64,000 nucleotides of DNA, taken from assembly GCF_900624995.1 (NCBI RefSeq), contig NZ_UYXQ01000015.1, positions 1 through 64,000 on the forward strand. The letters run 5' to 3'. Every line of letters starts with the position of its first letter. The first letter of the stretch is position 1. The position numbers were made by a program, and so were the translations under genes. This document shows, in pieces, positions 39,466 to 49,698 of the stretch. Origin of the DNA: Pseudomonas antarctica. Lineage in GTDB: Bacteria; Pseudomonadota; Gammaproteobacteria; Pseudomonadales; Pseudomonadaceae. The notes beneath the pieces are model-generated. The model made no database searches. It was not told where the DNA came from and saw only the letters and a list, made by a program, of their open reading frames with translations.

Positions 39466-40443
39466 TTACTGCTCCTCAGCTTGCTTATCGCCATGGGACA
39501 AGCTGTAAACATACGCCGCCAGCAAGTGCACCTTGTCATTGCCCTGCAACAATTCCTGCGCAGGCATCTGGCCCTGACGGCCGTAACGAATGGTCTGCTG
39601 CAGTTGTGCGAAGCTCGAACCGTAGATGAATGCGCCCGGGTGTGTCAGGTCGGGGGCGCCCATCGCGGGTGTGCCTTTACCGGCAGGGCCGTGGCAGGCC
39701 ACGCAGTTGGCGGCGAAGAGTTTCGCGCCGTTGGCCACGTCAGCCTTGGCACCTTCCGGCAGTTTGCGGCCGTCGAGGTTGGTCACCACAAAGCCTGACA
39801 CGTCGGCCACGCCTTGCTCGCCAATGACTTCGGCCCAGGCCGGCATCACCGCGTGGCGGCCCTTCATGATGGTTTCCTTGATGGTCGCCGGCTCGCCGCC
39901 CCAGCGCCAGTCGGCGTCGGTCAGGTTGGGGAAACCGTAGGCGCCCTTGGCGTCGGAGCCGTGGCACACCGAGCAGTTGGAGGCGAACAGGCGGCCACCC
40001 GTCTTCAAGGCTTGCGGGTCTTTGGCGACGTCTTCAATCGGCATCGAGGCGAATTTGGCGAAGATCGGCCCGAACTTGGCGTCCGACTTGGCCATTTCCT
40101 TTTCCCATTCGTGCACACCGGTCCAGCCGGTCTGGCCATTGGCGAAGGGGGTTTGCTTGTCGTTGTCGAGGTAGTTGTAGCCCGGGAGCAGGCCTTTCCA
40201 GTTGCCCAAACCTGGGTACAGCACCAGGTAGCCGAGGGCGAAAATGATGGTGCCAACGAACAGCATGAACCACCACTTTGGCAGTGGGTTGTCGTATTCC
40301 TCAATGCCGTCGAACGAGTGGCCGACAGTCTCGTCCGTTTGCTCGGTGCGCTGGCCCTTGCGGGTCGACAGCAGCAGCCAGGTCAGGGCGAAGATGGTAC
40401 CCAGGCTCAGGACTGTGACGTACAGACTCCAGAACGTAGTCAT
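39466..40443 (-). CDS. ccoP1: cbb3-type cytochrome c oxidase subunit III, isoform 1
   Basis: Diheme c-type electron-entry subunit. 325 residues: two membrane segments (about 5-26 and 56-77), DNPLPKWWF between them, then two cytochrome c domains with CSVCH (C157, C160, H161) and CVACH (C247, C250, H251). Its ATG overlaps the ccoQ1 stop (ATGA). Last gene of the first ccoNOQP operon. The second copy at 43032 is 10 residues shorter and differs in the linker. Confidence 0.95.
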   Translation of the reverse strand: MTTFWSLYVTVLSLGTIFALTWLLLSTRKGQRTEQTDETVGHSFDGIEEYDNPLPKWWFMLFVGTIIFALGYLVLYPGLGNWKGLLPGYNYLDNDKQTPFANGQTGWTGVHEWEKEMAKSDAKFGPIFAKFASMPIEDVAKDPQALKTGGRLFASNCSVCHGSDAKGAYGFPNLTDADWRWGGEPATIKETIMKGRHAVMPAWAEVIGEQGVADVSGFVVTNLDGRKLPEGAKADVANGAKLFAANCVACHGPAGKGTPAMGAPDLTHPGAFIYGSSFAQLQQTIRYGRQGQMPAQELLQGNDKVHLLAAYVYSLSHGDKQAEEQ

Positions 40444-40625
40444 TCTTTGTTACTCCTAGACGCTTGCTCGACGTGCTTGATGGCTTCGGGGTCATCCGCA
40501 AAGGGCAACAGGGTTGCGTCGTCAAACTCCGACTTGCGTTTGGGGCTGAACACCCACAATGCCAGGCCGATAAAGGCCACCATCACCACCACGGTGCCCA
40601 AGCCACGAATCATCCCGATATCCAT
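40440..40625 (-). CDS. ccoQ1: cbb3-type oxidase subunit CcoQ, isoform 1
   Basis: 61 residues with a single membrane span ([19 protein letters not shown]) and a cytoplasmic tail with [17 protein letters not shown], the CcoQ/FixQ pattern. It stabilises the complex. The ATG at 40625 is preferred to a GTG three codons upstream because MDIGMIRG matches isoform 2 in position. It overlaps ccoP1 by 4 bases. Confidence 0.92.
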   Translation of the reverse strand: MDIGMIRGLGTVVVMVAFIGLALWVFSPKRKSEFDDATLLPFADDPEAIKHVEQASRSNKE

Positions 40626-40630
40626 GAAGA

Positions 40631-41239
40631 TCACCGTTTGCTTTTGATGATGGTGCCAAGGCCTTGCAGGTAGGCCACCAGTGCGTCCATTTCGGTCTTA
40701 CCCTTAACGGCTGCGGCTGCACCGGCGATGTCTTCATCGGTGTAAGGCACGCCCAGAGTGCGCAAGACTTCCATCTTCTTCGCGGTGTCCTTGCCGTCGA
40801 GCTTGTTTTCTACGAGGAACGGGTACGCCGGCATTTTCGATTCCGGTACTACGTTGCGCGGGTTGTACAAGTGCGCGCGGTGCCAGTCGTCGGAGTAACG
40901 TGCGCCGACACGGGCCAGGTCCGGGCCGGTGCGCTTGGAACCCCACAGGAAGGGGTGGTCCCACACACTTTCCCCGGCGACCGAGTAGTGGCCGTAGCGT
41001 TCGGTTTCGGCGCGGAACGGGCGGATCATTTGCGAGTGACAACCCACGCAGCCGTTGGCGATGTAGATGTCGCGGCCTTCCAGTTCAAGCGCGCTGCGCG
41101 GCTTCATGCCTTCGACCGGCTTGTTGGTCACGTCCTGGAAAAACAGCGGAACGATTTGGGTCAGGCCGCCGATACTCACGGCGATGACCATGAAGAAGGC
41201 CAGCAGGCCGATATTCTTCTCGACTACTTCATGCTTCAT
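40631..41239 (-). CDS. ccoO1: cbb3-type cytochrome c oxidase subunit II, isoform 1
   Basis: Monoheme membrane-anchored cytochrome c. 202 residues: N-terminal span (about 9-30), heme motif CVGCHSQ (C64, C67, H68), [20 protein letters not shown] near 118 and MPAYPFL near 148 (axial Met). Its ATG shares one base with the ccoN1 stop (TGATG). Confidence 0.95.
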   Translation of the reverse strand: MKHEVVEKNIGLLAFFMVIAVSIGGLTQIVPLFFQDVTNKPVEGMKPRSALELEGRDIYIANGCVGCHSQMIRPFRAETERYGHYSVAGESVWDHPFLWGSKRTGPDLARVGARYSDDWHRAHLYNPRNVVPESKMPAYPFLVENKLDGKDTAKKMEVLRTLGVPYTDEDIAGAAAAVKGKTEMDALVAYLQGLGTIIKSKR

Positions 41240-42681
41240 CAGTGAGCTCCCACAACGGCGATCTGGGTGGCGGCCTCGGCTTCTACCGGGTCGCAGGCAC
41301 GCACCGTGCGCCAGACGTTGTAGGCCATGAGCAGCATGCCGCTGGCGAAGAACGCACCACCGATGGCGCGAACGATGTAGCCCGGGTGGCTGGCTTGCAG
41401 CGCTTCGACGAAGGAGTAGGTGAGGGTGCCGTCATCGTTGATCGCACGCCACATCAGGCCCTGGGTGATGCCGTTGACCCACATCGAGGCGATGTAGAGC
41501 ACGGTGCCGATAGTGGCCAGCCAGAAGTGCGCATTGATCAGCCCGACGCTGTGCATCTGCGCACGACCGAACAGTTTGGGGATCATGTGGTACAGCGCGC
41601 CGATGGAGATCATCGCCACCCAACCCAGAGCGCCGGCGTGGACGTGGCCGATGGTCCAGTCGGTGTAGTGGGACAGCGAGTTGACGGTCTTGATCGCCAT
41701 CATCGGCCCTTCAAAGGTCGACATGCCGTAGAACGCCAGCGACACCACGAGGAAACGCAGGATCGGGTCGGTGCGCAACTTATGCCAGGCGCCCGACAGG
41801 GTCATCATGCCGTTGATCATGCCGCCCCAGCTCGGGGCCAACAGGATGATCGACATCGCCATGCCCAGCGACTGCGCCCAATCGGGCAGCGCGGTGTAGT
41901 GCAAGTGGTGGGGACCTGCCCAGATGTACAGGGTGATCAGCGCCCAGAAGTGCACGATGGACAAGCGATACGAGTAGATCGGACGCTCGGCCTGTTTGGG
42001 CACGAAGTAATACATCATCCCCAGAAAGCCGGTGGTGAGGAAGAAACCCACGGCGTTGTGGCCGTACCACCACTGGATCATTGCGTCCGTTGCCCCGGCG
42101 TAGGCCGAGTAGGACTTGAACAGGCTGACCGGCAGGGACGCATGGTTGACGATATGCAGCATCGCCGTCACCAGGATGAAGGCGCCGTAGAACCAGTTGC
42201 CCACATAGATGTGCTTGGTCTTGCGCTTGACGATGGTGCCGAAAAACACCACGGCGTAGGTCACCCAGACGATGGCCAGCAAAATGGCGATCGGCCATTC
42301 CAGCTCGGCGTATTCCTTGGTGGTGGTGTAGCCCAGCGGCAAGGTGACGATGGCACCGACGATGACTGCTTGCCAGCCCCAGAAGGTGAAGGCGGCGAGG
42401 CCATCGGAGATCAGTCGCGTCTGGCAGGTTCGCTGCACGACATAGTAGGAGGTGGCAAACAAGGCACAGCCACCGAAGGCGAAAATCACCAGGTTGGTGT
42501 GCAGCGGGCGCAGGCGGCCAAAGGTCGTCCATGGCAAACCGAAATTCAATTCCGGCCAAACCAATTGCGAGGCGATGAACACCCCGAGCCCCATGCCAAG
42601 GATCCCCCAGACCACCGTCATGATGGCGAACTGGCGGACTACCTTATAGTTATAAGCAGTCGGACTGATTGCTGTGCTCAT
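41239..42681 (-). CDS. ccoN1: cbb3-type cytochrome c oxidase subunit I, isoform 1
   Basis: Catalytic heme-copper subunit that reduces oxygen with high affinity. 480 residues, about 12 membrane helices; visible histidine motifs include [18 protein letters not shown] near 60, [11 protein letters not shown] near 208, [13 protein letters not shown] near 258 and [16 protein letters not shown] near 342. The ATG at 42681 is chosen by alignment with isoform 2; an 81-codon upstream frame is not protein-like. Upstream lie a weak Anr-like site and a TGCGAC palindrome, fitting a less Anr-dependent promoter. Confidence 0.95.
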   Translation of the reverse strand: MSTAISPTAYNYKVVRQFAIMTVVWGILGMGLGVFIASQLVWPELNFGLPWTTFGRLRPLHTNLVIFAFGGCALFATSYYVVQRTCQTRLISDGLAAFTFWGWQAVIVGAIVTLPLGYTTTKEYAELEWPIAILLAIVWVTYAVVFFGTIVKRKTKHIYVGNWFYGAFILVTAMLHIVNHASLPVSLFKSYSAYAGATDAMIQWWYGHNAVGFFLTTGFLGMMYYFVPKQAERPIYSYRLSIVHFWALITLYIWAGPHHLHYTALPDWAQSLGMAMSIILLAPSWGGMINGMMTLSGAWHKLRTDPILRFLVVSLAFYGMSTFEGPMMAIKTVNSLSHYTDWTIGHVHAGALGWVAMISIGALYHMIPKLFGRAQMHSVGLINAHFWLATIGTVLYIASMWVNGITQGLMWRAINDDGTLTYSFVEALQASHPGYIVRAIGGAFFASGMLLMAYNVWRTVRACDPVEAEAATQIAVVGAH

Positions 42682-42765
42682 TCTAAGGTTCCACGGTTTA
42701 GGTTTTTTTATAGGTAAAATCGGCCGCAAGTATGTAGAAAGCGAGGGGCCATTGCAACGCAATGG

Positions 42766-42779
42766 CTGACCTGTATCAA
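42766..42779. promoter_or_regulatory. Degenerate Anr-like site upstream of ccoN1
   Basis: On the minus strand TTGATACAGGTCAG: perfect first half-site, 3 of 5 in the second, 85 bp upstream of the ATG. Weak; consistent with a cbb3-1 oxidase that is largely constitutive. Confidence 0.35.
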
Positions 42780-42969
42780 TGCGTTCCACGCCAGATTCTG
42801 CGCCCTTTCCATGTTTGGCGTAAGGACAAAATTCAAAATAGAAAGCTGATCGAATGGACAAGAATTTTTTCGGGTCGCAACGGCAGTCGCTGCGTGCGCC
42901 AAAACCGGTCCGCTGTGCAGGCAAGCGTAGACCCGAATGGCGGGAGGCGAAAGTTGCTGTCGGGAAGGG

Positions 42970-42985
42970 TGCGACACTTGGTCGC
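42970..42985. promoter_or_regulatory. TGCGAC palindromic element upstream of ccoN1
   Basis: TGCGACACTTGGTCGC, 14 of 16 bases identical to the element upstream of ccoG; the shared block extends to the left as AAGGG. It lies 289 bp upstream of the ccoN1 ATG, next to the ccoNOQP-2 3' hairpin. Confidence 0.45.
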
Positions 42986-42999
42986 TTAGAAAGGTAGCG

Positions 43000-43024
43000 C
43001 TGCCGCCCCGTATTGGGGCGGCAG
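43000..43024 (-). terminator. Hairpin after ccoP2
   Basis: Perfect 10-bp stem CTGCCGCCCC/GGGGCGGCAG with loop GTATT, directly after the ccoP2 stop. On the minus strand only a weak T-run (CTTTCT) follows, so termination may be partial, allowing read-through into ccoN1. Confidence 0.65.
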
Positions 43025-43031
43025 TCACCGG

Positions 43032-43979
43032 TTACTGCGGTTGGCTTTCTGGCATTGCGCCATCAGCGTTGTGGGACAGGCTGTAAACATAGGCTGCGAG
43101 CAGGTGCACTTTGTCATTGCCTTGCAGCACGTCCTGCGCCGGCATCTGGCCTTGGCGGCCATGGCGGATGGTCTGCTGCAGTTGCGTCAAGCTGGTGCCG
43201 TAAATGAAACCGGCGGGCTCGGTCAGGTTTGGCGCGCCCATCGCTTGCATGCCGTGGCCTTGTGGGCCGTGGCAGGCTACACAGGTGGTGTTGAAAGCGG
43301 CTTGACCGGCCGCCAGATCGACGTTGCTGTCGGCGGGTAATGGCAGTTTGGCCAGGTCGTGACGCACAAAGGCGGCGACGTTCTTCACACCGTCTTCGCC
43401 CAGTATTTCGCCCCAGGCCGGCATTGCCGCGTGGCGACCATTGAGGATGGTCGTCTTGATCGCCTCAGCCGAACCGCCCCAGCGCCAGATAGTGTCCGCC
43501 AGGTTTGGGAAGCCGTACGCGCCCTTGGCATCCGAGCCGTGGCACACCGCGCAGTTGGAGGCGAACAGGCGACCGCCCATCTTCAACGCTTGCGGGTCTT
43601 TGGCGACTTCTTCCACCGGCATGGCCGCGAACTTGGCGAAGATCGGCCCGAACTTGGTATCGGCCTTGGCCATTTCCTTGTCCCATTCCTTGGCCGAGGT
43701 CCAGCCGTCTTCATAGCCCGGCAACACGCCTTTCCAGTTGCCCAGGCCCGGGTAGAGGATCAGGTAGCCCACCGCAAACACCAACGTGCCGGCGAACAGC
43801 ATGAACCACCACTGAGGCAGCGGGTTGTCGTATTCCTCGATACCGTCGAACGCGTGGCCCATGGTCTGGTCGACGCTGCCCTTCGTCTCGCCCTTGCGGG
43901 TGCCGATCAACAGCCAGGTCAGGCCGATCAGGCTGCCGAGGGTCAGTACACAGATCCATGTACTCCAGAAGGTAGTCAT
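43032..43979 (-). CDS. ccoP2: cbb3-type cytochrome c oxidase subunit III, isoform 2
   Basis: 315 residues with the same layout as isoform 1: two membrane segments, DNPLPQWWF, and heme motifs CAVCH (C143, C146, H147) and CVACH (C233, C236, H237). A region after PGYE is about 10 residues shorter than in isoform 1. The ATG overlaps the ccoQ2 stop (ATGA). Last gene of the second operon, which carries the stronger Anr box. Confidence 0.95.
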   Translation of the reverse strand: MTTFWSTWICVLTLGSLIGLTWLLIGTRKGETKGSVDQTMGHAFDGIEEYDNPLPQWWFMLFAGTLVFAVGYLILYPGLGNWKGVLPGYEDGWTSAKEWDKEMAKADTKFGPIFAKFAAMPVEEVAKDPQALKMGGRLFASNCAVCHGSDAKGAYGFPNLADTIWRWGGSAEAIKTTILNGRHAAMPAWGEILGEDGVKNVAAFVRHDLAKLPLPADSNVDLAAGQAAFNTTCVACHGPQGHGMQAMGAPNLTEPAGFIYGTSLTQLQQTIRHGRQGQMPAQDVLQGNDKVHLLAAYVYSLSHNADGAMPESQPQ

Positions 43980-44176
43980 GGCCGGTTGCTCCTTGTTGCA
44001 GGCTCTTCTTGAGCGTCAGAGGGAGAAGGTTCATCGGCGAAGGGCAGCAGGCGTGCCTGCTCGAACTCCGCGTTGCGCTTGTTGTTGAACACCCACAGCG
44101 ACAGGCCGATAAAGGCGATGGCGACGACCAGCGTGCCAAGGCCGCGGATGGTGCCTGCATCGAATTCAAATCCCAT
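43976..44176 (-). CDS. ccoQ2: cbb3-type oxidase subunit CcoQ, isoform 2
   Basis: 66 residues: one membrane span ([18 protein letters not shown]) and a tail with [18 protein letters not shown], the same pattern as isoform 1 but with a longer acidic C-terminus. It starts 3 bp after ccoO2 and overlaps ccoP2 by 4 bases. Confidence 0.92.
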   Translation of the reverse strand: MGFEFDAGTIRGLGTLVVAIAFIGLSLWVFNNKRNAEFEQARLLPFADEPSPSDAQEEPATRSNRP

Positions 44177-44179
44177 GGC

Positions 44180-44788
44180 TCACCTCTTGCTCTTGATGGC
44201 AGTGCCGAGCACTTGCAGGTACGAAACCAGCGCGTCCATCTCGGTCTTGCCTTTGAGGCTGGCAACGGCGCCACTGATGTCGTCGTCGGTGTAGGGCACG
44301 CCGAGGGTGCGCATTACTTTCAACTTGGTCTCGGTGTGGCTGCTGTCGACCGGTGCGGTGACCAGCCATGGGTAGGCCGGCATTTTCGACTCCGGCACCA
44401 CGTTGCGCGGGTTGTACAAGTGTGCGCGGTGCCAGTCGTCCGAGTAGCGCGCGCCGACGCGGGCCAGGTCCGGCCCGGTGCGCTTGGAGCCCCACAGGAA
44501 CGGGTGGTCCCACACGCTTTCGCCCGCTACCGAGTAATGGCCGTAGCGTTCGGTCTCGGCGCGGAACGGGCGGATCATCTGCGAGTGGCACTGTACGCAG
44601 CCTTCGCGGATATAGATGTCGCGACCTTCCAGTTGCAGCGCGGTGTAGGGCTTCATGCCTTCCACCGGTTTGTTGGTGACGTCCTGGAAGAACAGCGGGA
44701 CGATCTGCGTCAGGCCGCCGATGCTCACGGCGAGTACCATCAACAGCATCAGCAGGCCGACGTTCTTTTCAATCGTTTCGTGTTTCAT
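44180..44788 (-). CDS. ccoO2: cbb3-type cytochrome c oxidase subunit II, isoform 2
   Basis: 202 residues, nearly the same as isoform 1 through the core: membrane anchor, CVQCHSQ heme site (C64, C67, H68) and MPAYPWL axial Met segment. The second of two adjacent ATGs (44788) is chosen to match isoform 1. It begins 10 bp after ccoN2. Confidence 0.95.
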   Translation of the reverse strand: MKHETIEKNVGLLMLLMVLAVSIGGLTQIVPLFFQDVTNKPVEGMKPYTALQLEGRDIYIREGCVQCHSQMIRPFRAETERYGHYSVAGESVWDHPFLWGSKRTGPDLARVGARYSDDWHRAHLYNPRNVVPESKMPAYPWLVTAPVDSSHTETKLKVMRTLGVPYTDDDISGAVASLKGKTEMDALVSYLQVLGTAIKSKR

Positions 44789-44798
44789 CACTGACTCC

Positions 44799-46223
44799 TC
44801 AGGCCATCTGCGCGACAGGGGCGGCTTCGGCAGGTTGCACCGAGCGCACGGTGCGCCACGTGTTGTACGCCATCAGCAACATGCCGCTGAGGAAGATCGC
44901 CCCGCCCACCAGCCGCACGATGAAGCCTGGGTGGCTGGCCACCAGGGTTTCGACGAAGGAGTAGGTCAAGGTGCCGTCTTCGTTGATCGCACGCCACATC
45001 AGGCCCTGGGCGATGCCGTTGACCCACATCGAGGCGATGTAGAGCACGGTGCCGATGGTGGCCAGCCAGAAGTGCGCGTTGATCAGGCCGAGGCTGTACA
45101 TCTGCTCGCGGCCGAAGACTTTCGGGATCATGTGGTACAGCGCGCCGATGGAAATCATCGCCACCCAACCGAGGGCACCGGCGTGTACGTGGCCGATGGT
45201 CCAGTCGGTGTAGTGGGAGAGGGCGTTGACGGTCTTGATCGCCATCATCGGCCCTTCGAAGGTCGACATGCCGTAGAAGGCCAGTGAGACGACCAGGAAG
45301 CGCAGGATCGGGTCGCTGCGCAACTTATGCCAGGCGCCTGAGAGCGTCATCATGCCGTTGATCATGCCGCCCCAGCTTGGCGCCAGCAGTACCAGCGACA
45401 TCACCATGCCCAGCGACTGCGCCCAGTCCGGCAGTGCGGTGTAGTGCAGGTGGTGCGGGCCAGCCCAGATGTACAGGGTGATCAGCGCCCAGAAGTGCAC
45501 GATGGACAAGCGATAGGAGTACACCGGACGCTCGGCTTGCTTGGGCACGAAGTAATACATCATGCCGAGGAAGCCAGCGGTGAGGAAAAAGCCTACCGCG
45601 TTATGCCCATACCACCACTGCACCATGGCGTCCGTTGCGCCGCCGTAGGCCGAGTAGGACTTGGTCCAGCTCACCGGCAGGGAGGCGTGGTTGACGATAT
45701 GCAGAATGGCCACGGTGATGATAAAGGCGCCGAAGAACCAGTTACCGACGTAGATGTGCTTGGTTTTGCGCTTCATCACCGTGCCGAAGAACACCACGCC
45801 GTAGGCGACCCAGACAATGGCGATAAGAATGGCGATCGGCCATTCCAGCTCGGCGTATTCCTTGGAAGTGGTGTAGCCCAGCGGCAAGCTGATGGCGGCC
45901 AGTACAATGACCAACTGCCAGCCCCAGAAGCAGAACGCGGCGATTTTCGGCGCGAACAGCTGGGTTTGGCAGGTACGCTGCACCGAGTAGAACGAGCTGG
46001 CAAACAGTGCGCAGCCGCCGAAGGCGAAGATCACCGCGTTGGTGTGCAGTGGGCGCAAACGGCCGAAGCTGGTCCAAGGCAAATCGAAGTTGAGTGCAGG
46101 CCAAACCAATTGGGCGGCGAGAAAAACCCCGAGCCCCATGCCGACGATGCCCCACACCACCGTCATAATGGCGAATTGGCGGACCACCTTGTAGTTATAG
46201 GCGGTACTTAAAGTAGTGTTCAT
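44799..46223 (-). CDS. ccoN2: cbb3-type cytochrome c oxidase subunit I, isoform 2
   Basis: 474 residues, strongly similar to isoform 1 (identical [11 protein letters not shown] and [16 protein letters not shown] segments) but differing at the N-terminus and in [22 protein letters not shown] near 75. It is the first gene of the second ccoNOQP operon. The ATG at 46223 fits isoform 1; 33 upstream codons in frame are not conserved. A one-mismatch Anr box lies 105 bp upstream, so stronger induction at low oxygen than isoform 1 is expected, as known for P. aeruginosa cbb3-2. Confidence 0.95.
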   Translation of the reverse strand: MNTTLSTAYNYKVVRQFAIMTVVWGIVGMGLGVFLAAQLVWPALNFDLPWTSFGRLRPLHTNAVIFAFGGCALFASSFYSVQRTCQTQLFAPKIAAFCFWGWQLVIVLAAISLPLGYTTSKEYAELEWPIAILIAIVWVAYGVVFFGTVMKRKTKHIYVGNWFFGAFIITVAILHIVNHASLPVSWTKSYSAYGGATDAMVQWWYGHNAVGFFLTAGFLGMMYYFVPKQAERPVYSYRLSIVHFWALITLYIWAGPHHLHYTALPDWAQSLGMVMSLVLLAPSWGGMINGMMTLSGAWHKLRSDPILRFLVVSLAFYGMSTFEGPMMAIKTVNALSHYTDWTIGHVHAGALGWVAMISIGALYHMIPKVFGREQMYSLGLINAHFWLATIGTVLYIASMWVNGIAQGLMWRAINEDGTLTYSFVETLVASHPGFIVRLVGGAIFLSGMLLMAYNTWRTVRSVQPAEAAPVAQMA

Positions 46224-46254
46224 GGTTCCCCATCCACGGTTCAACCCAAGCAAA

Positions 46255-46270
46255 TGCGGCACTTGGGCTG
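46255..46270. promoter_or_regulatory. TGCGGC element upstream of ccoN2 (weak third copy)
   Basis: TGCGGCACTTGGGCTG, 12 of 16 bases identical to the ccoN1 element, but the right arm is not palindromic here. It lies 32 bp upstream of the ccoN2 ATG, probably inside the transcribed leader if the Anr box is at -41. Confidence 0.3.
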
Positions 46271-46302
46271 GAGTTATAGGCAGACTAAAAAGCGAGGCAA
46301 GC

Positions 46303-46992
46303 ATGGGCAAAGAGCACAAGGCCAGTATTGACGGGGATCAATGGGCGCAGTGTGTACGGGAACGCGGGTGGTTGTGGGATGCGGCGACGGGGCCTATCGC
46401 GCGCGCGCCGGTAACGCTGATCCTGGCCCACGGTGCCGGCGCACCGATGGACTCAGCCTTTATGAACGACATGGCTGCACGCCTTGCCGGGCATGGCGTG
46501 AACGTGTTGCGCTTCGAGTTTCCCTACATGGCCCAACGCCGCGTGGACGGGGGTAAACGACCGCCGAACCCGGCGCCGAAACTGCTGGAATGCTGGCGTG
46601 AGGTGTACGCCGAGGTGCGACGTCATGTCGCTGGGAAACTGGCCGTTGGCGGCAAGTCCATGGGCGGGCGCATGGCGAGCATTTTGGCTGATGAGTTAGG
46701 CGCTGATGGGCTGGTGTGCCTGGGTTATCCGTTTTACGCGGTGGGCAAACCGGAAAAACCACGGGTCGAGCATTTGGCCGGGCTGAAGACGCCGACGTTG
46801 ATTGTGCAGGGCGAGCGCGATGCGCTGGGGAATCGAGCGGCGGTGCAGGGGTATGACGTGTCGCCGAGCATCGAGGTGATGTGGCTGGTGGCGGGGGATC
46901 ATGACTTGAAACCGTTGAAGGCTTCGGGGTTTAGTCATGAGCAGCATTTGGAGGCTGCTGCGGTGAAGGTGGCTGAGTTTTTGGGCGTCTGA
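46303..46992 (+). CDS. Alpha/beta hydrolase of the KANL3/Tex30-like family
   Basis: 229 residues: oxyanion/HG-type loop [13 protein letters not shown] near 45, [11 protein letters not shown] near 75, nucleophile elbow [11 protein letters not shown] near 125, [11 protein letters not shown] near 172 (acid) and VAGDHDLKP near 195 (His). The family is widespread and mostly uncharacterised. It is divergent from ccoN2; the Anr box of ccoN2 falls within its first 13 codons. The ATG at 46303 lies after AGCGAGG; a start 29 codons upstream would overlap the ccoN2 start. Confidence 0.85.
   Translation: MGKEHKASIDGDQWAQCVRERGWLWDAATGPIARAPVTLILAHGAGAPMDSAFMNDMAARLAGHGVNVLRFEFPYMAQRRVDGGKRPPNPAPKLLECWREVYAEVRRHVAGKLAVGGKSMGGRMASILADELGADGLVCLGYPFYAVGKPEKPRVEHLAGLKTPTLIVQGERDALGNRAAVQGYDVSPSIEVMWLVAGDHDLKPLKASGFSHEQHLEAAAVKVAEFLGV
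46328..46341. promoter_or_regulatory. Anr/Fnr box upstream of ccoN2
   Basis: TTGACGGGGATCAA differs from TTGAT-N4-ATCAA at one base. It is 105 bp upstream of ccoN2 and inside the 5' coding sequence of the divergent hydrolase gene, so bound Anr could also affect that gene. Confidence 0.8.
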
Positions 46993-47103
46993 CCGTTCCC
47001 ATGCTCCGCGTGGGAATGCAGCCCTGGACGCTCTGCGTCCGCTCCTAAAGCCGTGACGCAGAGCGTCACAGGAGGCGTTCCCACGCAGAACGTGGGAACG
47101 ATC
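46991..47103. repeat. Nested-palindrome intergenic repeat, copy 3
   Basis: 113 bp, ACCGTTCCCATG to CGTGGGAACGATC, with inner GGACGC/GCGTCC and GTGACGC/GCGTCAC hairpins. It fills the gap between the convergent hydrolase and aer genes, overlapping the hydrolase stop, and may act as a terminator for both. Confidence 0.87.
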
Positions 47104-47107
47104 TGTA

Positions 47108-48673
47108 TCAGCGGTTGAAGCGCTCCACCAGCGAATACTGGGTATTCGCCGTATGCGTCAGCTCTTCACTCAACTGCGCCGAGTTCATCGCCTGTTCCGA
47201 GGTCTGGTCCGCCAACAGCGCAATCGTGCTGATATTGCGGCTGATCTCTTCGGCCACCGCGCTTTGCTCTTCGGTAGCCGCCGCGATCTGCGTGGTCATG
47301 TCGGTGATGTTGGCCACCGCTTCACTGATGCCCACCAACGCCTGGTCCGCCTCCATCACGCGCGCCACGCCTTCTTCAGCCTGGCGATGCCCGGCGTCCA
47401 TGGTTTGCACGGCGGCGGCGGCAGTCTGCTGCAGCTTGGCGATCAAGGCATGAATCTGCCCGGTCGATTCAGCCGTGCGCTGCGCCAGCTGACGAACCTC
47501 GTCAGCCACCACCGCAAACCCACGGCCCATCTCACCGGCGCGGGCCGCTTCGATGGCCGCGTTCAATGCCAGCAGGTTGGTCTGATCGGCAATGCCTTTG
47601 ATCACGTCAACCACGCCGCCGATTTCATCGCTGTCCTTGGCCAGCTGAGTGACGGTCACGCCCGTCTCACCCACGGCGACCGACAGCCGCTGGATCGCCT
47701 CACGGGTTTCCCCGGCGATGTCGCGGCCACGACCGGTCAGGCGATTAGCCTCCTGCGTGGCGTCAGCTGTGCGCTGCACGTGGCTGGCCACTTCCTGGGT
47801 CGTTGCTGCCATCTGGTTGACGGCGGTGGCCACCTGTTCGGTTTCCACACGCTGGCGCTCCAAGCCGCTGGAGCTGTTATGCGCCAAGGTATTGGACTGC
47901 GCCGCCTGGTCGTTGAGGTGCTCGGCCGTATCCTGCAAGCGTGTAAGACACGTCTTCAGACGCGCTTCCTGGCTGAGGATCGACATCTCCAGCCGCGCTT
48001 GTGCGCCACGGCTGTCGGTGTACATCTGCGCGATCAACGGGTCGGACGTGGTTTGTTCCGCCAGGCGCAACAAACGCTTGAGGCCACGCTGTTGCCAGCT
48101 CAAACCCAGCAGGCCCAGCGGCACCGACAACCCCGCCGCCAAGGCAAAGCCCCAGTGAGAGTTGAGTGATGCACCGATCATGAAGCTGAGCTGGCTGACC
48201 AAGATAAACGGCAGCCAGTCCTGCAATACCGGCAGCCACTTGTCGCGCCGAGGCACGGCAGACTTGCCCTGGTTGATACGTTGATAGAGCGCTTCGGCCC
48301 GGCGAATCTGCTCGGCGGTGGGCTTGATGCGCACCGATTCATAGCCGACCACCTGGTTGCCATCGAAGACCGGTGTCACATAGGCGTTAACCCAATAATG
48401 ATCGCCGGTCTTGCAGCGGTTCTTAACGATGCCCATCCATGGCAAGCCTTGTTTGAGCGTGGACCACATATGCGCGAACACCGCCGGCGGCACATCCGGG
48501 TGACGTACCAGGTTGTGCGGGGCCCGGATCAGTTCTTCACGGGTGAACCCACTGATCTCGACGAAAGCGTCGTTGCAGTAGGTGATCACGCCTTTGGCGT
48601 CTGTGGTGGAGATCAACCGTTGCTGAGCGGGGAAGGTGCGTTCGCGCTGGGTAACGGGTTGGTTATTACGCAT
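47108..48673 (-). CDS. aer: Aerotaxis receptor Aer (PAS-containing methyl-accepting protein)
   Basis: 521 residues. An N-terminal FAD-type PAS domain ([17 protein letters not shown] near 22, [11 protein letters not shown] near 51, [19 protein letters not shown] near 77) matches E. coli Aer closely. A hydrophobic anchor (about 155-190), a HAMP-like linker and the conserved signalling hairpin ([20 protein letters not shown] near 355) follow. It reports redox/oxygen state to CheA. It lies next to the cbb3-2 genes, as in P. aeruginosa. A sigma-28-like promoter is 30 bp upstream. Confidence 0.93.
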   Translation of the reverse strand: MRNNQPVTQRERTFPAQQRLISTTDAKGVITYCNDAFVEISGFTREELIRAPHNLVRHPDVPPAVFAHMWSTLKQGLPWMGIVKNRCKTGDHYWVNAYVTPVFDGNQVVGYESVRIKPTAEQIRRAEALYQRINQGKSAVPRRDKWLPVLQDWLPFILVSQLSFMIGASLNSHWGFALAAGLSVPLGLLGLSWQQRGLKRLLRLAEQTTSDPLIAQMYTDSRGAQARLEMSILSQEARLKTCLTRLQDTAEHLNDQAAQSNTLAHNSSSGLERQRVETEQVATAVNQMAATTQEVASHVQRTADATQEANRLTGRGRDIAGETREAIQRLSVAVGETGVTVTQLAKDSDEIGGVVDVIKGIADQTNLLALNAAIEAARAGEMGRGFAVVADEVRQLAQRTAESTGQIHALIAKLQQTAAAAVQTMDAGHRQAEEGVARVMEADQALVGISEAVANITDMTTQIAAATEEQSAVAEEISRNISTIALLADQTSEQAMNSAQLSEELTHTANTQYSLVERFNR

Positions 48674-48702
48674 GAGTTTTCAATCCGCAAGGCTTTCAGG
48701 GG

Positions 48703-48729
48703 TTGTCGGCCGTAACGGGCTTTTATTTA
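48703..48729 (-). promoter_or_regulatory. Sigma-28 (FliA)-type promoter of aer
   Basis: Read on the minus strand: TAAA (48729-48726), a 15-base spacer, then GCCGACAA (48710-48703). The enteric sigma-28 consensus is TAAA-N15-GCCGATAA, so this matches 11 of 12 positions with exact spacing. It would start transcription about 20-25 bp before the aer ATG. Confidence 0.72.
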
Positions 48730-48747
48730 GCTTAATTATTGTAATAA

Positions 48748-49539
48748 TCAGCTGGCCAGCATCGGGTAGGTAAACAATCCGAAGTGAAGCAGATTCAGGC
48801 CAAAGTGCGTGGCAATGGCTGCACCCAGTCCGCCAAAGCGATAAGCCAGGCCATAACCGACGCCTGCAATGCTCGCCAGCAATACCCAATGCCAGCCAGC
48901 CCCAAGGTGCGCCAGGCCAAATAGCAGGGAGGCCAATAGCAGTGCGAGGTTCTCGCCATAAGGCAGGTGTTTTAGGCGCTGGCTCAGCCCGCCTTGTATA
49001 TAGCCCCGGAACAGTGCTTCTTCTACCAACGTCACCAGCAGCAGGTTATTGAGTACCCACAGCCACGCTTGTTCCGGCCATTTGGGTGCCCAACTGATAA
49101 TCCCCATCAAGGCTGCGCCGCCTAGCGCAGCGATCGCCGTCAGAGTTAACGCCAGCGCCGTGACGCAGATTGCCAGGCGCCACGAACGTCGTGCCACGAT
49201 CCATGGGCAAGCCAGCAGTAGCCAGAAGCCAATCAGTGGCTTGTCCTGGTTCAGGTACATTGAAAATGGCACTGAATCAGGCGTGAAGCGCTGGGGTGCA
49301 ATGCCACGCCCGTTGTAGAAGCCCGGCAGCCAGTGCATGGCCAACCCCAAGGCCAAAACGATGAACAACCCGTGGCCGAGAGAGCGTGCCCACGGGTTGC
49401 GTTGCTGGCGTACGGCATACCCGGCGATCAGCAGCATGGCTACGGATACTGCACCCAGTAAGCCCAGTTGACCGTAAGCCAAGGCCACCACATAGCCAAT
49501 GGAAAGAAGGATCAGGTACAGCCAGGGCAGAGCGATCAT
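48748..49539 (-). CDS. CPBP-family intramembrane metalloprotease
   Basis: 263 residues, about eight membrane segments, with the CPBP motifs EEALFRGYIQGGL near 170, FGLAHLGAG near 210 and THFGLNLLHFGL near the C-terminus. Family members include CAAX-type prenyl proteases and bacteriocin-immunity proteins; which applies is unknown. The ATG at 49539 starts the first hydrophobic helix; the 27-codon upstream extension is ignored. It lies 74 bp upstream of aer on the same strand. Confidence 0.88.
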   Translation of the reverse strand: MIALPWLYLILLSIGYVVALAYGQLGLLGAVSVAMLLIAGYAVRQQRNPWARSLGHGLFIVLALGLAMHWLPGFYNGRGIAPQRFTPDSVPFSMYLNQDKPLIGFWLLLACPWIVARRSWRLAICVTALALTLTAIAALGGAALMGIISWAPKWPEQAWLWVLNNLLLVTLVEEALFRGYIQGGLSQRLKHLPYGENLALLLASLLFGLAHLGAGWHWVLLASIAGVGYGLAYRFGGLGAAIATHFGLNLLHFGLFTYPMLAS

Positions 49540-49698
49540 GTGAAATCCTTGGAAAAAACTGGTCGGCATTATAGCGACCGGTGTGATTTGCAGGCATGAA
49601 AACTCCGCCACGCGAAACACCTGAGTGAAGCGATTGCAAAACTTGATCTCGGCTGGTTATAGTCGTCGCTTGTTCATCCCTTCACACAAGATCAGCCC

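Larger units (their letters stand above)
42682..43031. other. 350-bp intergenic region with ccoN1 control elements
   Basis: Holds the ccoNOQP-1 upstream region and the ccoNOQP-2 3' hairpin. Visible: a degenerate Anr-like site (42766-42779), the TGCGACACTTGGTCGC element (42970-42985) and a 10-bp-stem hairpin (43000-43024). No credible ORF on either strand. Confidence 0.7.
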
